Positions 8,106 to 18,036 are shown, numbered from the stretch's first letter. The stretch: 64,000 bases of DNA from a bacterium (GCA_016786595.1 JAEUWB010000011.1:22012-86011), one strand, 5' to 3'. Notes: generated by a model from the letters alone, not told the origin. A program made the numbers and translations.

Positions 8106-9833
8106 TTGATCGTTCTAATGCTCTTTAATTTCTATCGTGGCTTTGCGCTGTGCATTTTTGTCTATGCAACATTTTTCAATGCGCTTGCTGCGCAGGCTGA
8201 GCAGGAACTGATACCTGTTGTTCCAAGACAGGCAAAGGATTTCGAAAAATTTCTCGGAATTAATTTAATCCTTACCAATAACGATTACGGATTCGCTGAG
8301 GAATCGTCGATTTTCGATGAAATTGTGCTACCACGCATGCGCGAGCTGGGTATTAAAAACGTTCGGGATGCAACAGCCTGGGGAAATTATACGCTCTATC
8401 GCCATTCTCAGAAACTAAATGCATTAGAAGATTTAGGCATATCGTTTTACTTAAGCACGCTACCTGAGCGCGCGAGCATGAGTCTGGCTGATGTAGCGGA
8501 GGAAGTTGAGAAAATAAACTGTCTAAAAAACGGTTGCACAAGGTATATTTATAATTTAGAACCAGTAGATTCAATTCTTGGTCTGATTGGTCCTAATGAA
8601 ACCGATCATGTAGCTAGTTTCTTGCGCCACTGTGAGAATACCAACCAAGAAATTCCTGAGGGCTTGGACTGGTACCAACGGGTAAATTTTTGCTACGCAG
8701 GTTGGGAAGAGCGGCTGTTAAGTTATACGCAAAATCTGCATTCTCTAGTGAAAAGTGATCAAAACCTTAACACTTTAAAAATTGTTGCCCCAACACTTGT
8801 CAATTTGCCGCAATATCCATTTCATACTCAATCTGGAACGGAAGCTAACTTATGGGATTTATTAAAGCCGCTTGCGCAATATACTGATTATGGCTCAGGC
8901 AATTTATATACTTGGAAGAAAACTCATCGTTGGGGAGCAATTCCGAATGAAGTGCCAATGCGCTCAAGTTTTTTTGAAAGTGGCGGCGTTCAACAAAAAC
9001 TGATCGTAACCGAGTTTGGCTATTATACTCAGCCGTTGAACGAATTCGATCTAGATGTTTCGACTGCTGAAACCCAGTCGAAGAAGATGATTGTTTCTGC
9101 TTTCGATTATTTTCAGTCTGCCCAAGTTGAACATGCCTTTATTTTTGAACTTCTCGATCGGCCCTCAGCGTTAAGTAGTAAAGAGGCAAGTTTTGGAATT
9201 TTAGATTCTACAGGAAATCCTAAGCCTGCGTTTCACACATTCAAGCGCACCATGGAATTACTTAAGGACACGACCTCAGCTAGTCAATTGACGCCGCTGA
9301 CAATCGCAGTTAGTGAAAGTAGCGGCACTGTTCATAGTCAACTATTTTTAAAATCAAGCGGGGATTATTTGCTCGCACTATGGAATGACCCAAATCTTGA
9401 AACAGTTGATGGTCTTGATCGACTCCAAACTACTACGATTAACTTAGCGGAAGACTATAATCTCTCCGTATATCGACCAGCGTTGTCAGATCAGCCATTA
9501 CAAGTGCTCACTGCCCAACGCACAATCACGCTGGATGTACCAGACGATCTAGTGATTATAAAAATAACTTCTGTTATTCCTGATGCTCCGCTTCCACCTC
9601 TACCACCTGCAACTTGCAAAATGAAAATTTCAAAGAAGAAATCGTATTATTCTCTTCGTTTTGAAAATTCTGCTGCGAAATCACGCATTACTCTGCAACG
9701 TAAATCGTCCCAGATTTGGAAGAAAGTATGGCGAAAAACTATTAGTACTAGCAAGAGCTTCAAATTCAAGGTTTCCAGAAATCGTAAATACCGCATCACG
9801 AGCTCCAACTGCGGGTCGATTACGCTAAAATAA
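8106..9833 (+). CDS. Secreted clan GH-A-like glycoside hydrolase, unassigned family
   Basis: 575 residues with a signal peptide (hydrophobic 1-28, cleavage near LAAQA). The TTG at 8106 has AGTAGG about 9 bp upstream; ATG 8118 is an alternative. Two motifs suit a retaining TIM-barrel clan GH-A enzyme: GPNE with Glu165 as acid/base and IVTEFGYY with Glu303 as nucleophile, spaced as expected. A C-terminal beta region follows (about 400-500), then a Lys/Arg/Ser-rich tail after a PPLPP linker near 500, with two cysteines that may pair. The substrate cannot be inferred. No carbohydrate-use genes lie next to it. Confidence 0.7.
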   Translation: MIVLMLFNFYRGFALCIFVYATFFNALAAQAEQELIPVVPRQAKDFEKFLGINLILTNNDYGFAEESSIFDEIVLPRMRELGIKNVRDATAWGNYTLYRHSQKLNALEDLGISFYLSTLPERASMSLADVAEEVEKINCLKNGCTRYIYNLEPVDSILGLIGPNETDHVASFLRHCENTNQEIPEGLDWYQRVNFCYAGWEERLLSYTQNLHSLVKSDQNLNTLKIVAPTLVNLPQYPFHTQSGTEANLWDLLKPLAQYTDYGSGNLYTWKKTHRWGAIPNEVPMRSSFFESGGVQQKLIVTEFGYYTQPLNEFDLDVSTAETQSKKMIVSAFDYFQSAQVEHAFIFELLDRPSALSSKEASFGILDSTGNPKPAFHTFKRTMELLKDTTSASQLTPLTIAVSESSGTVHSQLFLKSSGDYLLALWNDPNLETVDGLDRLQTTTINLAEDYNLSVYRPALSDQPLQVLTAQRTITLDVPDDLVIIKITSVIPDAPLPPLPPATCKMKISKKKSYYSLRFENSAAKSRITLQRKSSQIWKKVWRKTISTSKSFKFKVSRNRKYRITSSNCGSITLK

Positions 9834-9843
9834 AATTAAACAC

Positions 9844-12800
9844 TTAAAGTTTTGCAGCCTTGTCGCTACGCTCAAGCCAACTCAGCAAGCTATAAGCGCA
9901 AGGAACAACTAACAGCGTAAAGAAGGTGGAAACAAGCATACCTCCGAGAATTGCCACTGACATCGGAATTCGACTTTCTGCTCCGGGGCCAAGTGCTAAT
10001 GCCGGTGGAATTGCCGCTGCAATACAGGTAAAAGAAGTCATCAGAATCGGACGCAGTCGTGTCGACCCAGCCTCAAGTAGCGCTTCACGCACACTTAAAC
10101 CCTCAACGTCACGTTTGTGATTGGCAAATTCTACAAGTAAAATCGAGTTTTTCTTGACGATTCCCATCAGTAAGATCATGCCGATCATGCTATAGAGGTT
10201 AATCGAGAGATCTCCTAAATAAAGCGCGCCAAGAGCACCTGTAACGCTAAAGGGAAGCGCTAACAAAACTGTAAAGGGGTGAATAAAACTATTAAACTGC
10301 GAGGCTAAGACCATATAGGCGATAACAATGCCCAGGATGAGCACAAAATTCAGACTTTTAAAGGATTCAACAAAAGTCTGCGCACTGCCGCTCAGGTATA
10401 GTTTGTAGCCTTTTGGTAAAAGTTCATCGCCAAACTTGTCAATTTCTTCAAGGATTTTTGCCTGCGAAGCACCAGGCGCGATATTGGCAAAAATTGAAAT
10501 TGAGCGCTGCCGATTTTTCCGCGTAATCGTCTGTAAGGTAGGCACAGTTTCAATTTTAACAACTTTATTGAGCGTAACTAATTCGCCATGGTTATTACGC
10601 ACAGTCAGGTTCAGTAGATCGTCTGCGCTAACGCGTTCGTCGCCCTTGAGACGGATACGCACATCGTAGCGCCTTCCACCATTGGTAAATTTACCCTCAC
10701 GGATTCCGCCAATCGCAGCACTAATGGTATTTGCTAAATTCTCAACATCAACTCCATACTCAGCGGCTTTATCTCTGAGTGGCCAAACACGGACTTCGGG
10801 CATGCCTAGGCGATAATCCGTATCTAAATCAGCAACGAGTCCGGTTTTACCTAAACGCTCGACAATTTTGTCGCTAGTTTCCTTAAGTTTATTCCAGTCA
10901 TCACCGCGAATATTAAATTCAACAGGAAAGCCCCGTTGTGCCGTGAACCCACGCATGCTTAGGTCTTGCAGCACGACTTTAAGGTTTTGAATTTTGCCTA
11001 AGTCAGCGCGAAACTGTGACATGAGAGTTTGCTGATCGAAGGCGCGGTCTTTACGCTCTTTAAGTGAGACAAAAACCATGCCTGTATTCACTTCGCCTCC
11101 ACCAAAGCCACCAACAGCTAGAAAATAGCGCCGCACTTCTGGGCGAGTTTTTAAATACGCTTCGACTTCGGTCAGGACAGTGCTGGTATATTCAAGTGAA
11201 GACCCAAGTGGCGTTTGGAGGCGCATCAAGAACATGCTTTGATCTTGTGCAGGGATAAACTCCTTACGCAGTGATTTTGCTAGCGATAAAGAGGCAATGA
11301 AAATCCCAATGGCAAGGCAGAGAACTAACCAACGCCAGTTTAAACAAAATCCGAGAATCGATCGATAGATTCTGGCAGTGAAGCTGAAACTTGCATTAAT
11401 AATTCTCACAAAAATGCCAGCTTTGTTTGGATTTTCCATGAACTGTGAGCAGCGCATCGGGGTTAAGGTGATTGCTTCAAGTAGCGAAAGTAAAACAGCT
11501 GTTGAAATTGTAATGCCAAACTGGAAGAAGAACTTACCGATAATACCTTTCATGAAAGCGACTGGTAAGAAAATTGCAACTACCGCGATCGAAGCTGCTA
11601 CTGCAGCAAAGGTAATTTCCCGGGCTCCGTCACGCGCTGCGTTAAGTTTGTCTTTGCCCATGTCTCGATGACGGTAAATATTCTCTAAGACCATAATTGC
11701 ATCATCAACGACGATGCCAATCGCTAGCGCTAGCCCGAGGATCGTAAAGAAGTTTAAAGTAAAGCCCATGAAGTAGAGCACTGTGAATGATCCAATAATC
11801 GAAGTAGGGATTGAAAGTAGGATGTTAAATGTTGAAACCCAAGACCCAAGAAAGAGCCAACACACAACTGCGGTTGCTAGTGCGGAGAGCACAAGCGTAA
11901 ATTCAGTTTCTTCAATTGATTCACGAATAAATCTAGTGCTATCAAAATTGATTCCCAATTCGATGTCGGGCGGTAGCGTGACCCTGAGATCCTCAACTTT
12001 TTTGGAGACAAGTTGCCCAATTTCAACTGCATTTGAGCCCCGTTGTTTTTTAATGCCGAGACCGATTCCAGGAATGCCATTTACACGAGAGACCCTACGA
12101 ATATCACTTAAGCCGTCTTCAATCTGAGCAATGTCCTGCAAGCGAATGCTGGTGCCGAAAATTGGTCGGCCCCCGCGCTCGGTGATCAGCATTGCGCCAA
12201 TCTCTTCAGGGTTTGTGCCTTCTCCCATCATGCGCAGATTTAATTCTTGTTTGTCATTCTCAATAATTCCTGCAGCTGACTCGATATGCCCACTCCGAAT
12301 GGCTCGCTGAACGTCTAAGATCGTAAGCTCATATTGCTTTAATTTTTGGTTATCAACCCAGATGCGGAGATTCCTCTCGGTAAATCCACTTAAGGTGATT
12401 TCTCCGACCCCGGGGATGATTTGGAATTGATCTTTGAGTGAGAGGTCCACGAAGGTGATAATTTCTCGAAGCGAGCGCGTCTTAGACGATACTCCAAGAT
12501 AGATAATAGGCTGGTCGTCGGGGTTATTCTTAGAAATTGTCGGTGGGTCAACTTCAAGCGGCAGACGAATGCGGCTAATACTAGCTTGAACTTCCTGAAG
12601 CGAAGAGTCGATATCGCGGTCGAGCTCAAATTCAAGCGTAATGTTTGCCTGCCCTTGGCGAATGCTTGAACTCATGTCACGCAGCCCCTGAACAGAAATC
12701 ACAGCTTGCTCAATGCGGTCAACAATTTCAGTTTCCATGATCTCCGGAGCAGCTCCACTCCAGGAGACGTTGACGTTGAGCACAGGAAAGTCGACGTCCG

Positions 12801-12912
12801 GCATTTGGCTGATGCCCAGTCGTTGGAAAGAAATCCAACCAAAGACGATCAGTGCAGCCATGAGCATCCAGGCAAAAACAGGGCGCTTAATGGAAAGGTC
12901 AGAGAGGGTCAT
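9844..12912 (-). CDS. RND-family multidrug/metabolite efflux permease (HAE-1 type)
   Basis: 1022 residues, full length for the AcrB/MdtB class. It has an N-terminal transmembrane helix after SIKRPVFAWM, a first large periplasmic loop (~30-330), helices TM2-6, the proton-relay motif GLALAIGIVVDDAIMVLENI in TM4, a second periplasmic loop (~560-860), and a C-terminal membrane block with MGIVKKNSILLVEFAN. It transports substrates out by proton antiport as a trimer. It is transcribed after the TolC-like gene with 76 bp between. No periplasmic adaptor gene is present in the operon. It could be a drug, lipid or siderophore exporter. Confidence 0.93.
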   Translation of the reverse strand: MTLSDLSIKRPVFAWMLMAALIVFGWISFQRLGISQMPDVDFPVLNVNVSWSGAAPEIMETEIVDRIEQAVISVQGLRDMSSSIRQGQANITLEFELDRDIDSSLQEVQASISRIRLPLEVDPPTISKNNPDDQPIIYLGVSSKTRSLREIITFVDLSLKDQFQIIPGVGEITLSGFTERNLRIWVDNQKLKQYELTILDVQRAIRSGHIESAAGIIENDKQELNLRMMGEGTNPEEIGAMLITERGGRPIFGTSIRLQDIAQIEDGLSDIRRVSRVNGIPGIGLGIKKQRGSNAVEIGQLVSKKVEDLRVTLPPDIELGINFDSTRFIRESIEETEFTLVLSALATAVVCWLFLGSWVSTFNILLSIPTSIIGSFTVLYFMGFTLNFFTILGLALAIGIVVDDAIMVLENIYRHRDMGKDKLNAARDGAREITFAAVAASIAVVAIFLPVAFMKGIIGKFFFQFGITISTAVLLSLLEAITLTPMRCSQFMENPNKAGIFVRIINASFSFTARIYRSILGFCLNWRWLVLCLAIGIFIASLSLAKSLRKEFIPAQDQSMFLMRLQTPLGSSLEYTSTVLTEVEAYLKTRPEVRRYFLAVGGFGGGEVNTGMVFVSLKERKDRAFDQQTLMSQFRADLGKIQNLKVVLQDLSMRGFTAQRGFPVEFNIRGDDWNKLKETSDKIVERLGKTGLVADLDTDYRLGMPEVRVWPLRDKAAEYGVDVENLANTISAAIGGIREGKFTNGGRRYDVRIRLKGDERVSADDLLNLTVRNNHGELVTLNKVVKIETVPTLQTITRKNRQRSISIFANIAPGASQAKILEEIDKFGDELLPKGYKLYLSGSAQTFVESFKSLNFVLILGIVIAYMVLASQFNSFIHPFTVLLALPFSVTGALGALYLGDLSINLYSMIGMILLMGIVKKNSILLVEFANHKRDVEGLSVREALLEAGSTRLRPILMTSFTCIAAAIPPALALGPGAESRIPMSVAILGGMLVSTFFTLLVVPCAYSLLSWLERSDKAAKL

Positions 12913-12988
12913 AAATGTTTTTCATAGCTCGGTTGTTGTGTTTGCTGAATATCCTAAATAGTTATGGGAAACGCGATAAACACTTAAA

Positions 12989-14380
12989 TTACTGAATTGT
13001 AGAGTTGCTTCCACCGCTTCCTGGAATAACATCCCCGGCAGCAACTTGAAGTTTAATTTTACTAATTTGTTCGTCGATTCTAACGCGCAGTAGTCTTCGT
13101 TTGGCGTTTTGCAGTTCACGGATTGATTGCAGCACTTCTAGGTTTGTAACAACTCCAAGGCTGTAGTCGGCCTTCTGTGCCGTATAGTCTTTCTCAATTG
13201 CATCTACTAGTTCATTTAAACGCAGGTGTTCTTGAAATAGCGCCTCGTAGTTTGCGTAGGCAATGCGAATCTCACTTTCAGCTTTACGCTTAAGCTCTTC
13301 GCTTCTTAACTGCTCGCTGCGCAGAGTTGCTTGCTTCTGCGCAATCCGCGCGTCAATCCGGCCCGATTCAAATACCGGGACATCGAGTTGCAGCATTAAA
13401 TCTGCGGATCTGTCCGTGTCGGGGGATTCAATTGGATAGTAATTACCTTGCAGTGATAAGCTGGGCCATTTTTCACGTTCGGTTGCCTTGAGTTGATGGG
13501 CAAGCGCGGCTTGATTTTGACTGGCAGCGAGAATGTCGAGACGATTGATCCCAAGTTCAAGATAGTTATTCAGTGGCTCGGGTCTTAGATTTGGAATATT
13601 AGCTTCCAGCTTGAGATCCTCAAGACGAATTCCCGAGAGATAGACGAGCATTTCCTTAGAAGCCTGCAGCAGGCCTTTAATTTGGCTTTTTGTGGTCTGA
13701 TTGTCGGCAATATCTGCTTGGGCCGAATACTTGGCACCTTCTCGTTCTTTGCCAAGCTTAACAAATTCTTCGATTTCCTGGATGCGTTTTTCGAGTACTG
13801 CTTGGGTTAGATCGAGCTCGACTAGATCTTTTTGATAAAGGACTATTTGGTAGTAGAGCTTGGCAACTTCCTCGAAAAGTAATTCTTTAGCACGCATTGT
13901 CAGCAGTTTACGTGATTCGATTTCGGCCTGTGCTGCATCGGCAAGATAAAAATCTCTAAAGCCGGAAAAGAGTGGTTGAGTGATGTTTAACGCACCTTGT
14001 AAACGGTCTTTGCGCGTGCCTGAAAATCCAGAATTTGACCCTTGGCCAAAATCAGAATTGCCTGAGGAATTTGTTGAGCTATCGTTACGTAAGCGCTCAG
14101 TGAGGATAAAATGTATTTTGGGGTAGATTGCAGCGACTGCTTCTTGGTAGCGCGCTTCAGCGAAACGAATGCCGGCCTCGTCAATTTTTAAGGATTCACT
14201 TTGTGCAAGTGTTGCTCGATAAATTTGGTCGAGAGTAAATGGGCTTGATTCTGTGAAAGTTTGCTTGGGCTCTTTCCTGGCTTTTGCAGGTGGCAAGGAC
14301 TGATCGGCTGCAAACGTTACTCCTGCAGTTGTTAAAATAAAGATCACAGTAATGACGTATAACTTATGCAAAATGCTCAT
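12989..14380 (-). CDS. TolC-family outer-membrane efflux protein
   Basis: 463 residues with a signal peptide ending TFAAD near residue 25. The mature protein has the duplicated helical layout of outer-membrane efflux proteins (two OEP domains, roughly 50-240 and 270-450), with long heptad-like helices such as QKATLRSEQLRSEELKRKAESE cut into shorter blocks and a conserved SLxLQGNYYP strand. It forms the outer-membrane channel for the RND permease encoded directly downstream on the same strand. TolC usually closes such operons; here it comes first. Confidence 0.9.
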   Translation of the reverse strand: MSILHKLYVITVIFILTTAGVTFAADQSLPPAKARKEPKQTFTESSPFTLDQIYRATLAQSESLKIDEAGIRFAEARYQEAVAAIYPKIHFILTERLRNDSSTNSSGNSDFGQGSNSGFSGTRKDRLQGALNITQPLFSGFRDFYLADAAQAEIESRKLLTMRAKELLFEEVAKLYYQIVLYQKDLVELDLTQAVLEKRIQEIEEFVKLGKEREGAKYSAQADIADNQTTKSQIKGLLQASKEMLVYLSGIRLEDLKLEANIPNLRPEPLNNYLELGINRLDILAASQNQAALAHQLKATEREKWPSLSLQGNYYPIESPDTDRSADLMLQLDVPVFESGRIDARIAQKQATLRSEQLRSEELKRKAESEIRIAYANYEALFQEHLRLNELVDAIEKDYTAQKADYSLGVVTNLEVLQSIRELQNAKRRLLRVRIDEQISKIKLQVAAGDVIPGSGGSNSTIQ

Positions 14381-14907
14381 TGAAATTCCAAAAGATGTGC
14401 TGCGATAAATGTTTGAGAGTTAAGCACAAACATACGGGGCTAGGCAAAGCAGAGTTAAAAACTAAGAAGATTCAAGTTGCTATTTTATTAAGTCAAGAGA
14501 TGATCACAACGAAGTGTAGTAGTAAACTATAATCGAATGGATCTCGAGATAATTCCTGCTGGCCGCTCCGAGTGCTCTTGCTGAAAATTTTTCTCGGTCG
14601 TACTCGGCCAAGCCAACCTTCGTGATTAGCTGAACGAACTGAGGCTGGCCTGCGTAGGCCCTCGAAAAACTTCCACCAAGCTCCACTCTGCGCTTGATCG
14701 AAAACAGAAATACTCAATAACGCTCATTAAAACAGCTAGTGCGAACTCACACTGCTGGTTGCTTTAAAACCAGACTGTAGGGAGCTAAGGTTAGTCCTTG
14801 AAAGGTTCACGCGTGACAATTGAAGTGTGGAGGTAAAGGGGGCGAGAATAAGGGGGGTGACGGTGAAAGGCGCTAACCTGTATCAAAAACCGTCACCCCG
14901 CAGTGGG
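14381..14907. other. Intergenic region with a repeat remnant and a 3' hairpin
   Basis: About 527 bp without a supported gene. At 14534-14548 there is TCGAATGGATCTCGA, shared exactly with 23570-23584, apparently the 3' half of a dispersed repeat. A GGCCTGCGTAGGCC element lies near 14650. An 11-bp stem (14854-14864 with 14889-14899) lies just beyond the stop of the minus-strand gene at 14908 and may act in its termination. Confidence 0.45.
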
Positions 14908-15396
14908 TCATGTGCCATATCCTTGCATGAAAGCTGGGATTTTTGCTAACTCGGCTGCTTCGAAATAGCGCTCGAATTGAGCCCAATCGAGATCCAGCAT
15001 TTCTCCGCGCCGGATGTCTAGCCAAGGTAGCGTGACTCGAGCGCGAATATCATTCGGATCCTGAGCGAGTTTGGCAAGAGCAAGTAGTGGAGCACTGTTC
15101 TCTTCGGAATATTCAGCATCAAGCCGGTGTTCGTTGAGCAGCACCCTCGATCGCCCATCGTGAAAAAGCTCGATCACAAGTGTCGGTGTTGTGCCTTGAT
15201 CAAATGCAGGGTAAATAGCAATTCTTGCCTCTTCCCCATTTCGACCAGTCAGATACCCCAACTCGCCTTTAAGGCGTTGATGATCTACTTCCCAGATGGG
15301 ATCGCCAGTGTTTTCTGGCTCTTGAAGCCTAAGCCAACGCATCAGAATATGATACGCCGAGCACATGGCTTCAATTTCACGTTCTCTATTTTCCAT
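14908..15396 (-). CDS. Conserved-looking hypothetical cytosolic protein
   Basis: 162 residues, no signal peptide or membrane segment. Acidic (many Glu/Asp) with a long N-terminal helix, a central beta-like region (EARIAIYPAFDQG, TPTLVIELFHDG, RVLLNEHRL) and a C-terminal Trp-containing region (VTLPWLDIRRGEM). Coding character is good (few rare codons, no internal breaks). I do not recognise a family. It stands alone between two gene-poor gaps, divergent from asd. Confidence 0.55.
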   Translation of the reverse strand: MENREREIEAMCSAYHILMRWLRLQEPENTGDPIWEVDHQRLKGELGYLTGRNGEEARIAIYPAFDQGTTPTLVIELFHDGRSRVLLNEHRLDAEYSEENSAPLLALAKLAQDPNDIRARVTLPWLDIRRGEMLDLDWAQFERYFEAAELAKIPAFMQGYGT

Positions 15397-15726
15397 GGTT
15401 ACCTCGTCCCTGAATCAGGGGGATTTTTGACAAGCAGGTAATTACAAGCAGGAATGCTTGCCAAAAATCTCCCTGGATTGGATCGGGCTAGCTGAGATTA
15501 ACTCTTGAAAAAACCGTAAAAGTTTCACCGTCGCCCCGCAAAGCTTTAGTCAGCTTAGCAAAGCGACAAATAGAATCTTCCCCCGATGAAAATTAGAAAG
15601 AACAGGCCTTCCTTGGACTTATTCTCACTAGTTATGCTGCGCTATTCAACGTTTATTACATTTAAACTTGCAATTAATTGATAATATTCGTTAATACATC
15701 TCTAGAATAGGTATTCGGTTTAGATC
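15397..15726. promoter_or_regulatory. Divergent promoter region upstream of asd and the 14908-15396 gene
   Basis: 330 bp between divergently transcribed genes. It contains short direct CAAGCAGG copies (15431-15453), an AT-rich stretch before asd (15650-15700) with TTGATAATATT, and nothing resembling a gene. Exact promoters are not resolvable by eye. Confidence 0.35.
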
Positions 15727-16776
15727 ATGGATCAGTCAGAGCTCGTCATGGAACGTAAAGAATATAAAGTCGCAGTCGTCGGTGCCACTGGCGCAGTCGG
15801 CCGAGAAATGGTTTCGATTTTACAAGAACGCGATTTCCCTGTCGCAGAATTACGATTATTAGCAAGTCCAAAGTCACTCGGAGAGGGCGTCGAATTTAAA
15901 GGCAAAGATATCCCGGTGCAAACAATCGGCTATGATACTTTCGATGGCATCGAGATTGTGCTCTTAGCCGCAGGCAGTACGGTCAGTAAAGAGGTTGCTC
16001 CAAAAGCGTGTGAACGTGGCGCCTTGGTGATTGATAACTCCAGCGCTTTTCGGCGCATGCCAGAAATTCCACTCACTGTGCCTGAAGTTAATGAAAAGAC
16101 GTTGCATGAGCTTTGCGCTAAGCGTAAAGGCGCAAAAGGACTACTTGTTGCTAATCCAAATTGTTCAACGATTCAATTGGTTGTTGCACTAAATCCGCTC
16201 AAGCAAGCCTATGGTCTTAATCGCGTCATCGTTTCGAGCTATCAATCCGTGTCTGGTGCAGGCCAAAAGGGCATTCGCGAATTAAGCGAACAATCCAGAA
16301 GCCTTTTTTCTATGCAAGAAATGGGCGCCCCGGAAATTTTCCCTGCGCCAATCGCATTTAATTGCATTCCGCAAATTGGATCTTTCGATCAAACAGGCTA
16401 CTCGGAAGAAGAAGATAAAATCATGTTTGAAACAAAAAAAATCCTCGAAGATCAAACATTAGCCGTTGCGGCGACAGCAGTACGCGTGCCTGTATTTCAT
16501 ACGCACTCGGAGTCTGTTTACGTTGAGTTAAAGAAAGACGTGCCGCTGGCAGAGATTATCGAAATGCTGCGTAAGGCCCAAGGAATTGTTCTTGACGAGA
16601 GTCAATATCCAATGCCGCGTGATGTTGCGGGAGCGGATGCCGTCTACGTAGGCCGTGTGCGTAAAGACCCGTCGAATCCACTTGGCGTGCATTTTTGGGT
16701 TGTTGCTGATAATTTACGTAAAGGTGCGGCACTGAATGCCGTGCAAATCGCAGAAAGCGCTCTTAAATATTTGTAA
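15727..16776 (+). CDS. asd: Aspartate-semialdehyde dehydrogenase
   Basis: Reduces aspartyl phosphate to aspartate semialdehyde with NADPH, feeding lysine/diaminopimelate, threonine and methionine synthesis. Visible motifs: VAVVGATGAVGREM nucleotide-binding loop, NPNCSTIQL with catalytic Cys (residue ~146), SYQSVSGAGQKGI, and VFHTHSESV with the active-site His. 349 residues. The ATG at 15748 is an alternative start. Diaminopimelate from this pathway supplies the peptidoglycan genes elsewhere in the window. Confidence 0.96.
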   Translation: MDQSELVMERKEYKVAVVGATGAVGREMVSILQERDFPVAELRLLASPKSLGEGVEFKGKDIPVQTIGYDTFDGIEIVLLAAGSTVSKEVAPKACERGALVIDNSSAFRRMPEIPLTVPEVNEKTLHELCAKRKGAKGLLVANPNCSTIQLVVALNPLKQAYGLNRVIVSSYQSVSGAGQKGIRELSEQSRSLFSMQEMGAPEIFPAPIAFNCIPQIGSFDQTGYSEEEDKIMFETKKILEDQTLAVAATAVRVPVFHTHSESVYVELKKDVPLAEIIEMLRKAQGIVLDESQYPMPRDVAGADAVYVGRVRKDPSNPLGVHFWVVADNLRKGAALNAVQIAESALKYL

Positions 16777-16804
16777 TTTAACTTTAAAGCTAGGTCTGAC
16801 GGGA

Positions 16805-17044
16805 TTAGAATTCCTCTTCTTCAGGTGCGTCTAGCAAAAAGCCCATCCCGAGTGCGCCTAGAAAAAGCATCCAGCTAATACTTAAGCAAACTGTAATCTG
16901 CATCGGATCGAGCTTAGGCATAAAGCAATTTCCAAGAGCAAAAATTGCACCTAGGCTATAAAGAACAATTAGTTGCTCAAGTGATGGGAATAGCCCAGCA
17001 TCGATCTGTGAATTGGTGTGTAATTTTTGTTGTTCTCTAGCCAT
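16805..17044 (-). CDS. Small two-helix membrane protein, unknown
   Basis: 79 residues with two hydrophobic segments (about 24-43 and 49-70) joined by a short loop, and an acidic C-terminal tail DAPEEEEF. N-terminus is polar. Convergent with asd and divergent from truA. No family recognised; probably inner membrane. Confidence 0.5.
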   Translation of the reverse strand: MAREQQKLHTNSQIDAGLFPSLEQLIVLYSLGAIFALGNCFMPKLDPMQITVCLSISWMLFLGALGMGFLLDAPEEEEF

Positions 17045-17149
17045 ATGCTTATTAAAACCTTCCTCTAACCCTTAGTTTCGGCACGATCTGGAATTTTCTT
17101 GAGGAATCAGTACCAGTTATCTGTATATGTGATGTTTTGGAGGGATTTT

Positions 17150-17182
17150 GTGCTTCAAGAAAGTATAGAATATGTGTTCTAG
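17150..17182 (+). other. Possible 10-codon leader peptide upstream of truA
   Basis: GTG at 17150 follows GGAGGG by about 5 bp and opens a 10-residue frame (MLQESIEYVF) ending TAG at 17180. The next strong Shine-Dalgarno-like box (GGGAGG, 17182-17187) lies 15 bp before the truA ATG, too far for ideal initiation. This could be a regulatory uORF or chance. Confidence 0.25.
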
Positions 17183-17202
17183 GGAGGTCTTAGATTTTAG
17201 TT

Positions 17203-17997
17203 ATGAAGTGTAAAATTGTGCTGGAATACGATGGTTCGAAGTTCTCTGGCTGGCAATTTCAGCCTGGGGAGCGCACCGTACAAGGTGAGCTAGAAAGTGC
17301 TCTACTTGTGATTGCTAAGGCTTTAGCGAAAAAACGCGGCGAGATTTTTGAGCAAAAAATCAATGTCCAAGGCAGCGGACGGACAGATTCCGGGGTTCAT
17401 GCGCTGGCCCAGGTTGCAAGCTTTACCTGGCCCGATTTCTTGTCGCAAGATTTGCTGCAATTTGAACGATCGCTTGATGCGATTACGCCCAGAGAAATTG
17501 CAATCAAAAGCCTTGAGCAGGTAGCAGATGATTTTGATGCCCGCTTTGCTCCGCATATTAAAGCCTATCGTTACACTTATTTGCTACGTAATGGCTCAAC
17601 TGGGTTTTACGAAAATCGTGCTTGGTTAGTGAGAAATCAGCTCAAGATTGCTAAAATGTGTCACGCGGCAAGATTGTTTACGGGCAAGCATGACTTTAGG
17701 TCTTTTCGTGCGCTTGATTGTTCATCGCAAACAACAGAACGCACAATTCTTCGTAGCGAATGTTTCCGCTTGAGCGCTGAGGAGCTAGTTTACGAAGTCG
17801 AAGGAAAAGGTTTCTTGAAGCATATGGTGCGGACCATTGCTGGCGCTTTGCTTGCAGTCGGCAAGGGCGACTTAGACGAAGGTGATTTACAGGCAATGCT
17901 TGACGGTGCACCGCGTCGCCAGATTATTCAAACTGCTCCTGCCCATGGACTCTGCATGCAGTGGGTGAAGTATGGGCGCGATCCGCATGAGAAATAG
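17203..17997 (+). CDS. truA: tRNA pseudouridine(38-40) synthase TruA
   Basis: Modifies the anticodon arm of tRNAs. The signature GSGRTDSGVHALAQVASF contains the catalytic Asp. LEYDGSKFSGWQFQ at the N-terminus, KAYRYTYLLRNG and KGFLKHMVRTIAGAL also match TruA. 264 residues, normal. The ATG at 17203 has only a distant SD. Confidence 0.95.
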   Translation: MKCKIVLEYDGSKFSGWQFQPGERTVQGELESALLVIAKALAKKRGEIFEQKINVQGSGRTDSGVHALAQVASFTWPDFLSQDLLQFERSLDAITPREIAIKSLEQVADDFDARFAPHIKAYRYTYLLRNGSTGFYENRAWLVRNQLKIAKMCHAARLFTGKHDFRSFRALDCSSQTTERTILRSECFRLSAEELVYEVEGKGFLKHMVRTIAGALLAVGKGDLDEGDLQAMLDGAPRRQIIQTAPAHGLCMQWVKYGRDPHEK

Positions 17998-18036
17998 TAA
18001 AACTCTTGTTCAAGCGATCCTGTAATCGCATAGCAG

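Noticed and set aside
14493..14717. Overlapping short open frames in the gap upstream of tolC
   Set aside because: Low coding character, no start signal, and they overlap a repeat remnant.
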